From: Pseudomonas alloputida
Lineage (GTDB): Bacteria; Pseudomonadota; Gammaproteobacteria; Pseudomonadales; Pseudomonadaceae
Assembly (NCBI RefSeq): GCF_021283545.2
Contig: NZ_CP128540.1
Coordinates: forward strand, 4,933,501 to 4,997,500
Direction: 5' to 3'
Length of the DNA: 64,000 bases
Positions 1 to 7,884 of the stretch are shown here, piece after piece. Numbering within the stretch: the first letter of the stretch is position 1; each line of letters begins with the position of its first letter. The position numbers and the translations under genes were made by a program. The notes below the pieces were generated by a model. That model saw only the letters and a program-made list of their open reading frames with translations, searched no databases and was not told the origin of the DNA.

Positions 1-2
1 TA

Positions 3-260
3 AAGCGTCGGGACGACGAGGCGTACTGGCCCTTCCTGGACCGAATGTTCAGCGCTATCCCTGACGCTAAGCTGGAGGCTAGCCGTTGTGCCGGAACCCT
101 AAGAAATGTCCGACGAACGGAGGGAACCAAGACGATAGTGCAACTGACAAACTGCGCCGGTTCGGTGAGCGACGAACCCTTTCGCGACGCAAGGCCAGCG
201 TCTTCTAGAGAACGCGCGTGTCGCGAAAGGGCCGCAGAGCGGCCCTGCGATCTTGAATGA
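3..260 (+). CDS. possible 3' end of an unidentified ORF
   Basis: An open frame enters from the left edge and stops at 258-260. The first twenty or so codons (before about 65) have third positions somewhat like a Pseudomonas gene, but the later part does not, and the last third runs into the inverted repeat and terminator hairpin described below. I do not recognise the protein. It may be the tail of a real gene or a chance open frame. The other two forward frames are closed early (stops near 62 and 106). Confidence 0.2.
   Translation, partial: KRRDDEAYWPFLDRMFSAIPDAKLEASRCAGTLRNVRRTEGTKTIVQLTNCAGSVSDEPFRDARPASSRERACRERAAERPCDLE
177..231. repeat. 12 bp perfect inverted repeat, 31 nt loop
   Basis: CCCTTTCGCGAC at 177-188 is the exact reverse complement of GTCGCGAAAGGG at 220-231. 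The arms overlap the start of the terminator hairpin at 229-245. It resembles a degenerate REP-like extragenic palindrome but lacks the gcgggt/acccgc core of the REPs elsewhere in the window. Confidence 0.5.
229..245 (-). terminator. terminator hairpin downstream of the DUF2058 gene
   Basis: A 7 bp GC stem (GGGCCGC/GCGGCCC) with a 3 nt loop lies 48 bp past the stop codon of the minus-strand DUF2058 gene. On the minus strand it is followed by TTTCGC, a short T run. The same hairpin type ends several other genes in this window. Confidence 0.6.
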
Positions 261-292
261 ACCGCATTAACGCCAAGGCGGGATTTTCGTGC

Positions 293-832
293 TTACCACA
301 TCAGATCATCAGGGATCTTGTAAGCCGCGTACGGGTCGTCTTCGTCCGTTTCCTCGACATGGCTGTTGAGCAGCAGAATACGGCCAGGGTCGCGCTCCTG
401 GATCTTCAATGCGGCCTCACGGGGGATAACCTCGTAACCACCGGCATGGGCTACCACGGCCAGCGCGCCGTTGCTCAGCTTGGTGCGCATCAGCGCGTTG
501 ACGGCAATGCGCTTGACCTTCTTGTCGTCGACGAAGTTGTAGTAATCCTCGGTGCTCAGTTTGGGCAGGCGAGTGGCCTCGATCAGTTGCTTGACCTGTG
601 CGGCACGGGCCTTCTGCTCGGCCTTTTCCTGCTGCTGGCGGTTCAGCTCCTGGTCACGCCGGGCTTTTTCAGCCATGGCTTCCTTGGCCATGCGCTGCTG
701 GCTGTCGTCGACTTCGACCTGGCCTTTGTGCTCCATGCGCTTCTGTTTCTTTTCAGCTTTGTTGGTCTGCGAGACCTGTTTCTGGTTGACCAGACCGGCT
801 TTGAGCAATTGGTCGCGAAGGGAAAGGCTCAT
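293..832 (-). CDS. DUF2058 (YaiL-like) protein
   Basis: This 179 aa protein starts MSLSLRDQLLKAGLVN, the signature beginning of the DUF2058/YaiL family. Residues about 20-85 are a highly charged Lys/Glu/Gln/Arg-rich helix, probably a coiled coil. The C-terminal half (about 90-179) is a compact domain ending in a DDPYAAYKIPDDLMW tail. The family is described as nucleoprotein or polynucleotide-associated, but its molecular role is not established. It lies 26 bp downstream of mazG on the same strand and is probably cotranscribed with it. There is no signal peptide and no membrane segment. Confidence 0.85.
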   Translation of the reverse strand: MSLSLRDQLLKAGLVNQKQVSQTNKAEKKQKRMEHKGQVEVDDSQQRMAKEAMAEKARRDQELNRQQQEKAEQKARAAQVKQLIEATRLPKLSTEDYYNFVDDKKVKRIAVNALMRTKLSNGALAVVAHAGGYEVIPREAALKIQERDPGRILLLNSHVEETDEDDPYAAYKIPDDLMW

Positions 833-858
833 GAATATTCACTCACTTATGCAACAGC

Positions 859-1692
859 TCAGCCGCAGCTGGGCAGGTTCTTTTCCTGACGTTTGGCTTC
901 CCCCCAAAGGGCATCCAGCTCGTCAAGGTCACAATCTTCAATGGGGCGGCCACTGTCGCGCAATGCCTGTTCGATAAAACGGAAACGTCGTTCGAACTTG
1001 CGATTGGCGCGGCGCAGCGCATGCTCTGGGTCTTGCTTGAGGTGGCGGGCCAGGTTGACCGCAGCAAACAGCAAGTCGCCGACTTCATCTTCCAGCGCAT
1101 CGGCGTCACCGTCGGCCATGGCCTGCAGCACTTCATCCAGCTCTTCGCGGACCTTGTCCAGCACCGGCAACGCCGCCGGCCAGTCGAAACCGACCGTGGC
1201 CGCACGTTTTTGCAGTTTGGCTGCCCGCGATAGCGCCGGCAAGGTTGCCGGCACGTCATCAAGCAGCGACAGCTGTTCGGGCTGGCTCTTCTCCGCGCGC
1301 TCTTCGGCCTTGATTTCTTCCCAGCGCGACTTGACCTGGGCTTCGCTCAGGCTGGGCGTGTCCACCGGCGCGTACAGCTCGCCAGTCGGAAACACGTGCG
1401 GGTGGCGGCGGATGAGCTTGCGGGTGATGCTGTCGACCACGCCATCGAACTCGAAACGCCCTTCTTCGCGGGCCAGCTGGCTGTAGTAGACCACCTGGAA
1501 CAGCAGGTCGCCCAGCTCGCCTTGCAGGTGCTCGAAATCGCCGCGCTCAATGGTGTCAGCGACCTCGTAGGCCTCTTCGATGGTGTGCGGGACGATGCTG
1601 GCGTAGTTCTGCTTTAGGTCCCACGGGCAGCCGTACTGCGGGTCGCGCAGGCGGGCCATGAGGTGCAGCAGGTCGTCAAGGGTGTAGGTCAT
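859..1692 (-). CDS. mazG: nucleoside triphosphate pyrophosphohydrolase MazG
   Basis: MazG hydrolyses (d)NTPs to NMP and pyrophosphate in the cytoplasm; it is known to clean up aberrant nucleotides and influence (p)ppGpp levels in starved cells. The 277 aa product has the two tandem MazG domains of the E. coli type. The first is at about 20-105 with the metal-binding EEAYEV...GELGDLL pattern. The second is at about 165-250 with REELDEVL...DEVGDLL. Length is close to the usual 263-280 aa. It follows relA on the same strand with a REP pair between them, as in other pseudomonads. Confidence 0.95.
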   Translation of the reverse strand: MTYTLDDLLHLMARLRDPQYGCPWDLKQNYASIVPHTIEEAYEVADTIERGDFEHLQGELGDLLFQVVYYSQLAREEGRFEFDGVVDSITRKLIRRHPHVFPTGELYAPVDTPSLSEAQVKSRWEEIKAEERAEKSQPEQLSLLDDVPATLPALSRAAKLQKRAATVGFDWPAALPVLDKVREELDEVLQAMADGDADALEDEVGDLLFAAVNLARHLKQDPEHALRRANRKFERRFRFIEQALRDSGRPIEDCDLDELDALWGEAKRQEKNLPSCG

Positions 1693-1716
1693 ACAGGCAG
1701 GTCCTTCGGTGGTGGC

Positions 1717-1801
1717 TTCTTCGCGGGCTTGCCCGCTCCCACAGGTACGGTGCAGATTTCAAACCTGCATCCATCCTGTAGGAGCGGGTTTACCCGCGAA
1801 G
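1717..1801. repeat. REP pair (BIME-like) between relA and mazG
   Basis: Two oppositely oriented REP palindromes are present. The first (1717-1745) is of the gcgggcttgcccgc subtype with a trailing tcccacagg. The second (1774-1800) is ctgtaggagcgggtttaccc followed by gcgaa. The second copy carries an intact, unoccupied version of the site used by the IS110 element at 6580. Confidence 0.9.
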
Positions 1802-1815
1802 CAGACGCCCCGGTC

Positions 1816-4056
1816 TCAAGGGGTACGATTACGCCGCGTCTCGATGATGTTCGGCAACTGCGAGATCCGCCCCAGCAGGCGCCCCAGCGCGTCCAGGCCT
1901 GGAATCTCGATGGTCAGCGACATCAGCGCGGTGTTGTCTTCCTTGTTCGAACGGGTGTTCACCGCCAGCACGTTGATCTTCTCGTTCAGCAGCACCTGCG
2001 ACACATCGCGCAGCAGGCCCGGGCGGTCGTAGGCGCGGATGACGATGTCGACCGGGTAGGTCTGCACCGGGATCGGCCCCCAGCTCACCTGGATCATGCG
2101 CTCTGGCTCTTTGCCCGCCAGCTGCAGTACCGAGGCGCAGTCCTGGCGATGAATGCTCACGCCCCGGCCCTGGGTGATGTAACCGACAATGGCATCGCCC
2201 GGTAGCGGCTGGCAGCAGCCGGCCATCTGTGTCAGCAGGTTGCCGACACCCTGGATCTGAATGTCGCCACGCTTGCCGGTACGCGGCCCGGTAGGCTTGC
2301 GCGGCACCAGCTCGATCTGCTCGATACGCTCAGGCTCCAGCAACTGCTGGGCAGCGTTGACCAGATGAGCCAGGCGCAGGTCGCCAGCACCGAGCGAGGC
2401 AAACATGTCCTCGGCGGTCTTGACGTTGGTCTTCTCGGCCAGGCGCTCGAAATCAACCTGCGGCAGGCCCAGACGACTGAGCTCGCGCTCAAGCAAGGTC
2501 TTGCCGGCAGCAACGTTCTGGTCGCGGGCCTGCAATTTGAACCAGTGGACGATCTTGGCCCGCGCCCGCGAGGTGGTGACGTAGCCCAGGTTGGAGTTCA
2601 ACCAGTCACGGCTGGGGTTGCCGTGCTTGCTGGTGATGATCTCCACCTGCTCGCCAGTCTGCAGGCTGTAGTTCAGCGGCACGATACGGCCGTTGATCTT
2701 CGCGCCGCGGCAGTTGTGGCCGATCTCGGTGTGCACGCGGTAGGCGAAGTCCAATGGCGTGGCGCCTTTGGGCAGGTCGATGGCGTGGCCGTCGGGGGTG
2801 AACACATAAACCCGGTCAGGCTCGATGTCGACCCGCAACTGCTCGGCCAGGCCACCGATGTCGCCCAGCTCTTCGTGCCACTCCAGCACCTGACGCAACC
2901 AGGAAATCTTTTCTTCGTAGTGGTTGGAGCTGGGCTTGACGTCGGTGCCCTTGTAGCGCCAGTGGGCGCATACGCCAAGTTCGGCCTCTTCGTGCATGCC
3001 GTGGGTACGGATCTGCACCTCCAGCACCTTGCCCTCGGGGCCGATTACCGCAGTGTGCAACGAGCGGTAGCCGTTCTCCTTGGGGTTGGCGATGTAGTCG
3101 TCGAACTCCTTGGGAATATGCCGCCACAAGGTGTGCACGATGCCCAGCGCGGTGTAGCAGTCGCGGATTTCCGGCACCAGCACGCGCACCGCACGCACGT
3201 CGTAGATCTGGCTGAACTCCAGGCCTTTGCGCTGCATCTTGCGCCAGATCGAATAGATATGTTTCGCCCGGCCGCTGATGTCGGCCTTCACGCCAGTGGC
3301 GAGCAACTCGTTCTGCAGCTGGTTCATCACGTCGCTGATGAAGCGCTCGCGGTCCAGCCGCCGCTCATGCAACAGCTTGGCGATCTGCTTGTACTGGTCG
3401 GGCTCCAGGTAGCGGAAGGACAGGTCTTCCAGCTCCCACTTGATGTGACCGATACCCAGGCGGTGCGCGAGCGGCGCGTAGATGTCGAACACTTCACGCG
3501 CGACACGCAGGCGTTTCTCGTCATCGGCGGACTTGACCGCCCGGATTGCGCACGTGCGTTCGGCCAGCTTGATCAGCGCCACGCGCACGTCGTCGACCAT
3601 GGCCACCAGCATCTTGCGCAGGTTCTCTACCTGCGCCTGCGAGCCCAGCACCAGCGACTGTCGTGGGCTGAGGCTGGCACTGATGGCGGCCATGCGCAGC
3701 ACACCGTCGATCAGCTTGGACACCACCGGGCCAAACCGCTGGCTGACCTCGGCGAGGGTGACCTTGCCCTCGCGCACCGAGCGGTAGATGACCGCAGCCA
3801 CCAGGGAGTCCTGGTCGAGCTTGAGGTCAGCCAGAATTTCGGCGATTTCCAGGCCTGCCTGGAAGCTGGACGTACCATCCGCCCAGGAATGCTTGGCCGG
3901 GTTGCCCTTTTTCTCTACCTCAAGAGCAAACTCGCAGGCTTCTTTCAGCGCTGCGCGATCCAGTGCCGAATCGACGCTTACCACATGGTCCAACCATGCT
4001 TCGAGATTGATACTGCCGTCAGTGTTGACCGGCTGGTGCACTCTCACCTGTACCAT
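1816..4056 (-). CDS. relA: GTP pyrophosphokinase RelA, (p)ppGpp synthetase
   Basis: RelA makes pppGpp/ppGpp from ATP and GTP/GDP when uncharged tRNA stalls the ribosome. The 746 aa length fits Pseudomonas RelA. Order: degenerate HD hydrolase domain (about 50-200), synthetase domain with YRSLHTAVIGPEGKVLEVQI (about 300-345), TGS domain (about 400-465, DRVYVFTPDG), a middle region with Cys-Cys (MAGCCQPLPGD), and a C-terminal ACT domain. The hydrolase HD pair is replaced by VIYRSVREG, so it should be synthesis-only, unlike SpoT. I chose the ATG at 4056 (MVQVRVHQP) over an upstream in-frame ATG at 4140, because an AAAGG motif precedes it and the family starts there. Confidence 0.96.
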   Translation of the reverse strand: MVQVRVHQPVNTDGSINLEAWLDHVVSVDSALDRAALKEACEFALEVEKKGNPAKHSWADGTSSFQAGLEIAEILADLKLDQDSLVAAVIYRSVREGKVTLAEVSQRFGPVVSKLIDGVLRMAAISASLSPRQSLVLGSQAQVENLRKMLVAMVDDVRVALIKLAERTCAIRAVKSADDEKRLRVAREVFDIYAPLAHRLGIGHIKWELEDLSFRYLEPDQYKQIAKLLHERRLDRERFISDVMNQLQNELLATGVKADISGRAKHIYSIWRKMQRKGLEFSQIYDVRAVRVLVPEIRDCYTALGIVHTLWRHIPKEFDDYIANPKENGYRSLHTAVIGPEGKVLEVQIRTHGMHEEAELGVCAHWRYKGTDVKPSSNHYEEKISWLRQVLEWHEELGDIGGLAEQLRVDIEPDRVYVFTPDGHAIDLPKGATPLDFAYRVHTEIGHNCRGAKINGRIVPLNYSLQTGEQVEIITSKHGNPSRDWLNSNLGYVTTSRARAKIVHWFKLQARDQNVAAGKTLLERELSRLGLPQVDFERLAEKTNVKTAEDMFASLGAGDLRLAHLVNAAQQLLEPERIEQIELVPRKPTGPRTGKRGDIQIQGVGNLLTQMAGCCQPLPGDAIVGYITQGRGVSIHRQDCASVLQLAGKEPERMIQVSWGPIPVQTYPVDIVIRAYDRPGLLRDVSQVLLNEKINVLAVNTRSNKEDNTALMSLTIEIPGLDALGRLLGRISQLPNIIETRRNRTP

Positions 4057-4152
4057 CTTTGTTTTACCTTTCCATGCAGCACACCATACGAGTGTGCTGG
4101 CGATCACCGTGCGGCCGCCCTTCCGTGGCAACCGCACCAAGGGGCCAGTCAG

Positions 4153-5511
4153 CTAGCCCGCTTCGAATAACGCCATGGCCTCGACATGCGCCGTCTGAGG
4201 AAACATGTCGAGAATCCCGGCCCTTTTTAACCGGTACCCCTGGCCGACCAGCACTTGGGCGTCTCTCGCCAGCGTGGCCGGGTTGCACGATACGTAGACC
4301 AGCCTTCTGGCCTTGAGGCGGGCGATGCCTTGCACCACCTCGAAAGCACCGTCGCGCGGTGGATCCAAGAGTACCGCAGAAAAGCCCTCGGCGGCCCATC
4401 CGGTGCCTGCCAAAGGCTGCGATAAATCGGCCTGAAAAAACCGTGCGTTATGCACATTGTTGTTCCGGGCATTGGCCGCGGCCCGATCGACCATGGCCTG
4501 TACACCTTCCACTGCCACCACCTCACGCGCCTGGCGGGCCAGCGGCAGGGCAAAGTTGCCCAGACCGCAGAACAAGTCCAGCACACGCTCGTCGGCTTGT
4601 GGAGCGAGCCAGGCCAAAGCCTGCTCGATCATCGCCGTATTGACCTGGGCATTCACCTGCACGAAATCGCCCGGGCGCCAGGCCAGCTCCAGCTGCCAGG
4701 GGGCCAGGGCAAAGCCCAACTGCGCCGCTGGGTCCACGGGCGCCGGCTCACCTTCGCCTTGCAGCCACAGCTGGGCGTTGGCCTGCTCGCAGAACGCTTG
4801 CAACCTGGCCTGGTCCTCAGCCGGCAATGGCGCGACGTGGCGCACCAGAACCGCCTCGGCGGTGCCACTGAAAAGCTCTACATGGCCCAGCGCCTGCGGC
4901 TTGCTCAACGAACGCAGCACGGTCGGCAAGTGCCGCAAAATGGACTGCAAGGGTTGTACCAGCACTGCGCAATCGTCGATGGCTATGATGTCCTGGCTGG
5001 CTTCGGCGCGGAAGCCCACCTCCAGCTGACGCGCCTTGACGTCCCAGCGCACGGCGACACGGGCCCGGCGCCGGTAGCCGAATTCCGGCCCGCTCAGGGG
5101 GGCAGCCCACGCCTCGGGTTGCACGCCGGCCACCCGCTGCAACTGCTCGGCGAGTGTGCGCTGCTTCAGCGCCAGTTGCGCTTCGTGCGGCAGGTGCTGC
5201 AGGTTGCAGCCACCGCAGCGGTCGTAGTAGCGACATGGCGCCTCACGGCGCTCGGGCGCGGCCTGCAGCAACCGCTCCAGGCGGGCCTCGACCACTTTGC
5301 CACGGGCGTTGAGCACCCGCGCCTCCACGGCCTCACCGGCCAAGGCACCGCTGACGAACCAGGTACGCCCGTCGAGGAAGGCGATGCCACGGCCGTCACC
5401 GGCCAGGCGCTCGATGTCCAGGCGCTGCTTCTTGCCCACTGGGACCTGCGGGGTGCGATTGCCGCCGGCCGGCTGGAAGCGCAGGCCGCTGTTGCTTTTT
5501 TTCTTGGACAT
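4153..5511 (-). CDS. rlmD: 23S rRNA (uracil-C5)-methyltransferase RlmD
   Basis: RlmD (RumA) methylates a conserved uridine of 23S rRNA (U1939 in E. coli) using SAM. The 452 aa protein has an N-terminal TRAM domain (about 20-80, [20 protein letters not shown]). An iron-sulfur cysteine cluster [10 protein letters not shown] follows at about 92-101, with a further Cys near 180. The Rossmann methyltransferase domain holds [15 protein letters not shown], and the nucleophile region is [12 protein letters not shown] near the C-terminus. Its ATG directly abuts the stop codon of cysM (TAA then ATG), which indicates translational coupling. relA follows after 96 bp. Confidence 0.95.
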   Translation of the reverse strand: MSKKKSNSGLRFQPAGGNRTPQVPVGKKQRLDIERLAGDGRGIAFLDGRTWFVSGALAGEAVEARVLNARGKVVEARLERLLQAAPERREAPCRYYDRCGGCNLQHLPHEAQLALKQRTLAEQLQRVAGVQPEAWAAPLSGPEFGYRRRARVAVRWDVKARQLEVGFRAEASQDIIAIDDCAVLVQPLQSILRHLPTVLRSLSKPQALGHVELFSGTAEAVLVRHVAPLPAEDQARLQAFCEQANAQLWLQGEGEPAPVDPAAQLGFALAPWQLELAWRPGDFVQVNAQVNTAMIEQALAWLAPQADERVLDLFCGLGNFALPLARQAREVVAVEGVQAMVDRAAANARNNNVHNARFFQADLSQPLAGTGWAAEGFSAVLLDPPRDGAFEVVQGIARLKARRLVYVSCNPATLARDAQVLVGQGYRLKRAGILDMFPQTAHVEAMALFEAG

Positions 5512-6411
5512 TTAGCGTGGATCAAACAGGCCAGTGGACAGATAACGGTCGCCGCGGTCGCAAATGATCGCAACCATGACCGCATTTTCCACTTCGCGGG
5601 ACAGACGCAACATGGCCGCGACCGCACCACCAGAAGACACGCCGCAGAAAATGCCCTCTTCACGCGCAAGGCGACGGGTGGTGTCTTCGGCTTCCTGCTG
5701 CGACATGTCGACCACGCGGTCGACGCGGGTGGCGTCGAAGATTTTCGGCAAATATTCCTCGGGCCAGCGGCGAATGCCCGGAATAGCCGAGCCTTCCATC
5801 GGTTGCAGGCCGATGATCTGCACCGCGGGGTTCTGTTCCTTGAGGTACTGCGAGCAGCCCATGATGGTACCGGTGGTCCCCATGGAGCTGACGAAATGGG
5901 TAATGGTGCCCTGGGTCTGCTGCCAGATCTCCGGGCCGGTGCTGTTGTAGTGGGCGATCGGGTTGTCGCCGTTGGCGAACTGGTCGAGCACCAGGCCACG
6001 GCCTTCGGCCTGCAGCTTCTCGGCCAGGTCACGGGCGCCTTCCATCCCCTCCTCCTTGGTCACCAGGATCAGCTCGGCGCCATAGGCCGTCATGGCGGCC
6101 TTGCGCTCGGCGGTGGAGTTGTCGGGCATGATCAGGATCATCTTGTAGCCCTTGATCGCCGCCGCCATCGCCAGGGCGATGCCCGTGTTGCCGGAGGTGG
6201 CTTCGATCAGGGTATCGCCTGGCTTGATCTGGCCCCGCAATTCGGCGCGAGCGATCATCGACAGGGCCGGGCGGTCTTTCACCGAGCCGGCAGGATTGTT
6301 ACCTTCGAGCTTGAGCAGGAGGGTATTGCTGGTTTCGCCAGCGATGCGCTGCAGGCGAACCAGTGGCGTATTGCCGACGCAATCGGCGATGGTTGGGTAC
6401 TGCAAGGTCAT
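5512..6411 (-). CDS. cysM: cysteine synthase B (O-acetylserine sulfhydrylase) CysM
   Basis: A PLP enzyme of fold type II that makes cysteine (or S-sulfocysteine) from O-acetylserine. In the 299 aa form, the PLP lysine is K45 in NNPAGSVKDRPAL, the substrate loop is EATSGNTG, and the PLP-phosphate loop GTTGTIMG is near 180. LEGNNPAGS and the sequence overall favour CysM over CysK. Start choice is uncertain. ATG 6411 (MTLQYPTIAD) matches the family start but has a poor Shine-Dalgarno. The in-frame ATG at 6450 adds 13 residues and has a GAAGGG 9 nt upstream. It is cotranscribed with rlmD. Confidence 0.93.
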   Translation of the reverse strand: MTLQYPTIADCVGNTPLVRLQRIAGETSNTLLLKLEGNNPAGSVKDRPALSMIARAELRGQIKPGDTLIEATSGNTGIALAMAAAIKGYKMILIMPDNSTAERKAAMTAYGAELILVTKEEGMEGARDLAEKLQAEGRGLVLDQFANGDNPIAHYNSTGPEIWQQTQGTITHFVSSMGTTGTIMGCSQYLKEQNPAVQIIGLQPMEGSAIPGIRRWPEEYLPKIFDATRVDRVVDMSQQEAEDTTRRLAREEGIFCGVSSGGAVAAMLRLSREVENAVMVAIICDRGDRYLSTGLFDPR

Positions 6412-6493
6412 GGCGTATTTCGCAATCCGGACGGCGGGGGTGCCTATCATACCGGCAAACCCTTCGCGGCCATATCACGCAATCTGTAGTGCA

Positions 6494-6510
6494 TATAGCT
6501 ACAAGCTATA
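6494..6510. promoter_or_regulatory. 7 bp dyad upstream of cysM
   Basis: TATAGCT-ACA-AGCTATA is a perfect 7 bp inverted repeat with a 3 nt centre. It lies 83 bp upstream of the cysM start, between cysM and the REP/IS110 region. It could be an operator or part of the cysM promoter. No protein can be assigned from sequence alone. Confidence 0.35.
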
Positions 6511-6532
6511 ACGGTGTGACATGTGCTGGCTT

Positions 6533-6560
6533 CTTCGCGGGTGAACCCGCTCCTACAGGG
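6533..6560. repeat. REP palindrome, first half of the REP pair hit by the IS
   Basis: cttcgcgggtgaacccgctc followed by ctacagg is an intact REP. Its inverted partner began at 6571 (cctgtaggag) and is split by the IS110 element; the rest resumes at 7897. Confidence 0.85.
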
Positions 6561-6570
6561 GATTCGCAAG

Positions 6571-6580
6571 CCTGTAGGAG
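6571..6580. repeat. left fragment of the REP split by the IS
   Basis: cctgtaggag at 6571-6580 joined to cgggtttacccgcgaag at 7897-7913 rebuilds a complete REP identical to intact copies at 1775-1800 and 48369-48393. The two-base core AG (CT on the transposase strand) is present at both junctions (6579-6580 and 7895-7896). Confidence 0.9.
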
Positions 6581-6593
6581 ATTCTATGGCCGG

Positions 6594-6599
6594 AGGCAA
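6594..6599 (-). promoter_or_regulatory. -35 half of the circle-junction promoter (IS right end)
   Basis: TTGCCT on the minus strand near the right end of the element. When the ends are joined in an excised circle it lies exactly 17 bp upstream of the TATGGT at 7887-7892. In the linear element the two halves are about 1.3 kb apart, so the promoter exists only after excision. Confidence 0.55.
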
Positions 6600-6725
6600 A
6601 TTTTCAGTAAAAACGCCATCGGCCTCTCTCAGCAACCTCGAGGTACGAGTCAGCGTGCCAGAGAATTTCTCCCCAGCATTGGATACTGCCCGTCAGTTTG
6701 GGCGGGCTGCGTTGCAGCCCCAGCC

Positions 6726-7691
6726 TCAGCTGGCCGGCTTGGCACCTCCGGTATATATCTCGGGCTTCCAGTCGGCCTGATGCCTCATCAGGCCGAAGGC
6801 CAGCCGAGCCAAGCGACGTGCAAGGATCACCAAGGCTTGAGTGGTTTTCTTCCCCCGGGCTTGGTGATGGGCGTAATACTGCTTCCAGGTCGCGGTTCGA
6901 CTGCCGCTCATCGAGGCGTTGTACAGGAGTCTACGGACCTCCGAGTCTCCGCGCTTGCTCAACTTCCCTCTGCCTGCCCATTTACCGGATTGGGAAACCG
7001 TTACATCCATGCCTAGATAAGCGACAAAGGCGTCGCTGTTCTTGAACTCGCCGCGCATGAAGGACATCACCAGGCCGGCAGCCGTTAAGAAACCAACACC
7101 CGGAAGCCTCTGAACACGGCGCATCTGATCGGAAAGCCCCGCCTTCTTGATCACCGCACGCAGCTGTTTTTCCAGCGAAAGCTCTATGCGTTCGAGCACT
7201 TCCTCAACACGTTTGAGTTCTGAGGCAAACAATTTGTCGCCCGACAAGCTCATCCGCAGCATGCCGCGCACTGCTACAAGTTTGGCGCGGCGGCGCAGCA
7301 GCACCTGGATCTCACGATGCCCGGCTGGTGGCGGAGTCCAAGCCTTCAAAGAGCCCCGCTCGTTGCTCAGGAAGCGGGCGAGCAAAGCGGCATCATGGGC
7401 ATCTGTTTTTGCCCGTATAGCAACACTTTCCCGGTACTTACTCAGCCTCAGCCCATCGATAACGTATACCGCGAAGCCCGCAGCATGGGCTTGCTCCGCC
7501 ATTTCCATGTGATAGGTACTGGTCGCTTCGATGGCCAGCGCTGAGCCTTTGGGCAGCGTCTTGAGCCAGGCTTTGATTGCTTTCGGAGTGTTAGGGATGG
7601 CGAAGGATTTGGTATTCGGAGCGGCTTGAATCACCAGTTCATCTTTGGAGGTGTCCACGCCAGCTTCGATTGGGATTGCGGACATTGCCAT
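6726..7691 (-). CDS. IS110-family transposase (DEDD recombinase)
   Basis: A 321 aa recombinase. The N-terminal RuvC-like domain (about 8-165) carries the DEDD set at D13 (GVDTSK), E55 (AIEATSTYH), D97 and D100 (TDAHDAALLARF). The C-terminal Transposase_20 domain (about 185-290) has the helix-hairpin-helix RVQRLPGVGFLTAAGLV and the VSQSGKWAGRGKLSKRG block that contains the probable catalytic serine (S233 or S235). It is intact with no frameshift, so the element is potentially active. In this family, recombination between target and circular donor is directed by an element-encoded bridge RNA (shown for IS621). The ATG at 7689-7691 is 10 bp after GGAGCAG. Confidence 0.93.
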   Translation of the reverse strand: MAMSAIPIEAGVDTSKDELVIQAAPNTKSFAIPNTPKAIKAWLKTLPKGSALAIEATSTYHMEMAEQAHAAGFAVYVIDGLRLSKYRESVAIRAKTDAHDAALLARFLSNERGSLKAWTPPPAGHREIQVLLRRRAKLVAVRGMLRMSLSGDKLFASELKRVEEVLERIELSLEKQLRAVIKKAGLSDQMRRVQRLPGVGFLTAAGLVMSFMRGEFKNSDAFVAYLGMDVTVSQSGKWAGRGKLSKRGDSEVRRLLYNASMSGSRTATWKQYYAHHQARGKKTTQALVILARRLARLAFGLMRHQADWKPEIYTGGAKPAS

Positions 7692-7696
7692 GAATA

Positions 7697-7880
7697 GCTG
7701 CTCCTTGTAGCGTAGTGTGACTTGAAGGGCACACCCTGGCGCAGGCTTGCTTCTATTGTCGCTTGCTCGCGAGGCATTCCTTATCGGCGCTTGGGTGTTG
7801 AAAGGAGGAGGGGTGATTTCTCCTACGGTCTGTACTGCGCGAACAGTCAGAAGCGAGTTATGGCCCTCCTCCTCCCTTCA
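7697..7880 (-). ncRNA. candidate bridge RNA of the IS110 element
   Basis: The noncoding left end, read on the transposase strand, folds as a target-binding loop. A 9 bp stem (7864-7872 with 7804-7812) encloses ACTCGCT at 7852-7858, an apical hairpin at 7830-7850, and GTAGGAG at 7820-7826. ACUCGCU pairs fully (one U:G wobble) with the strand opposite ACCCGCT, the left target half plus core. GUAGGAG pairs perfectly with CTCCTAC, the core plus right target half. A second loop holds AATAGAA (7751-7757), matching the right-end tip, and TACAAG (7704-7709), complementary to the left-end tip CTTGTA. A GTGTG/CACAC hairpin lies between them. Exact RNA ends are not visible from sequence. Confidence 0.65.
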
Positions 7881-7884
7881 AGTC

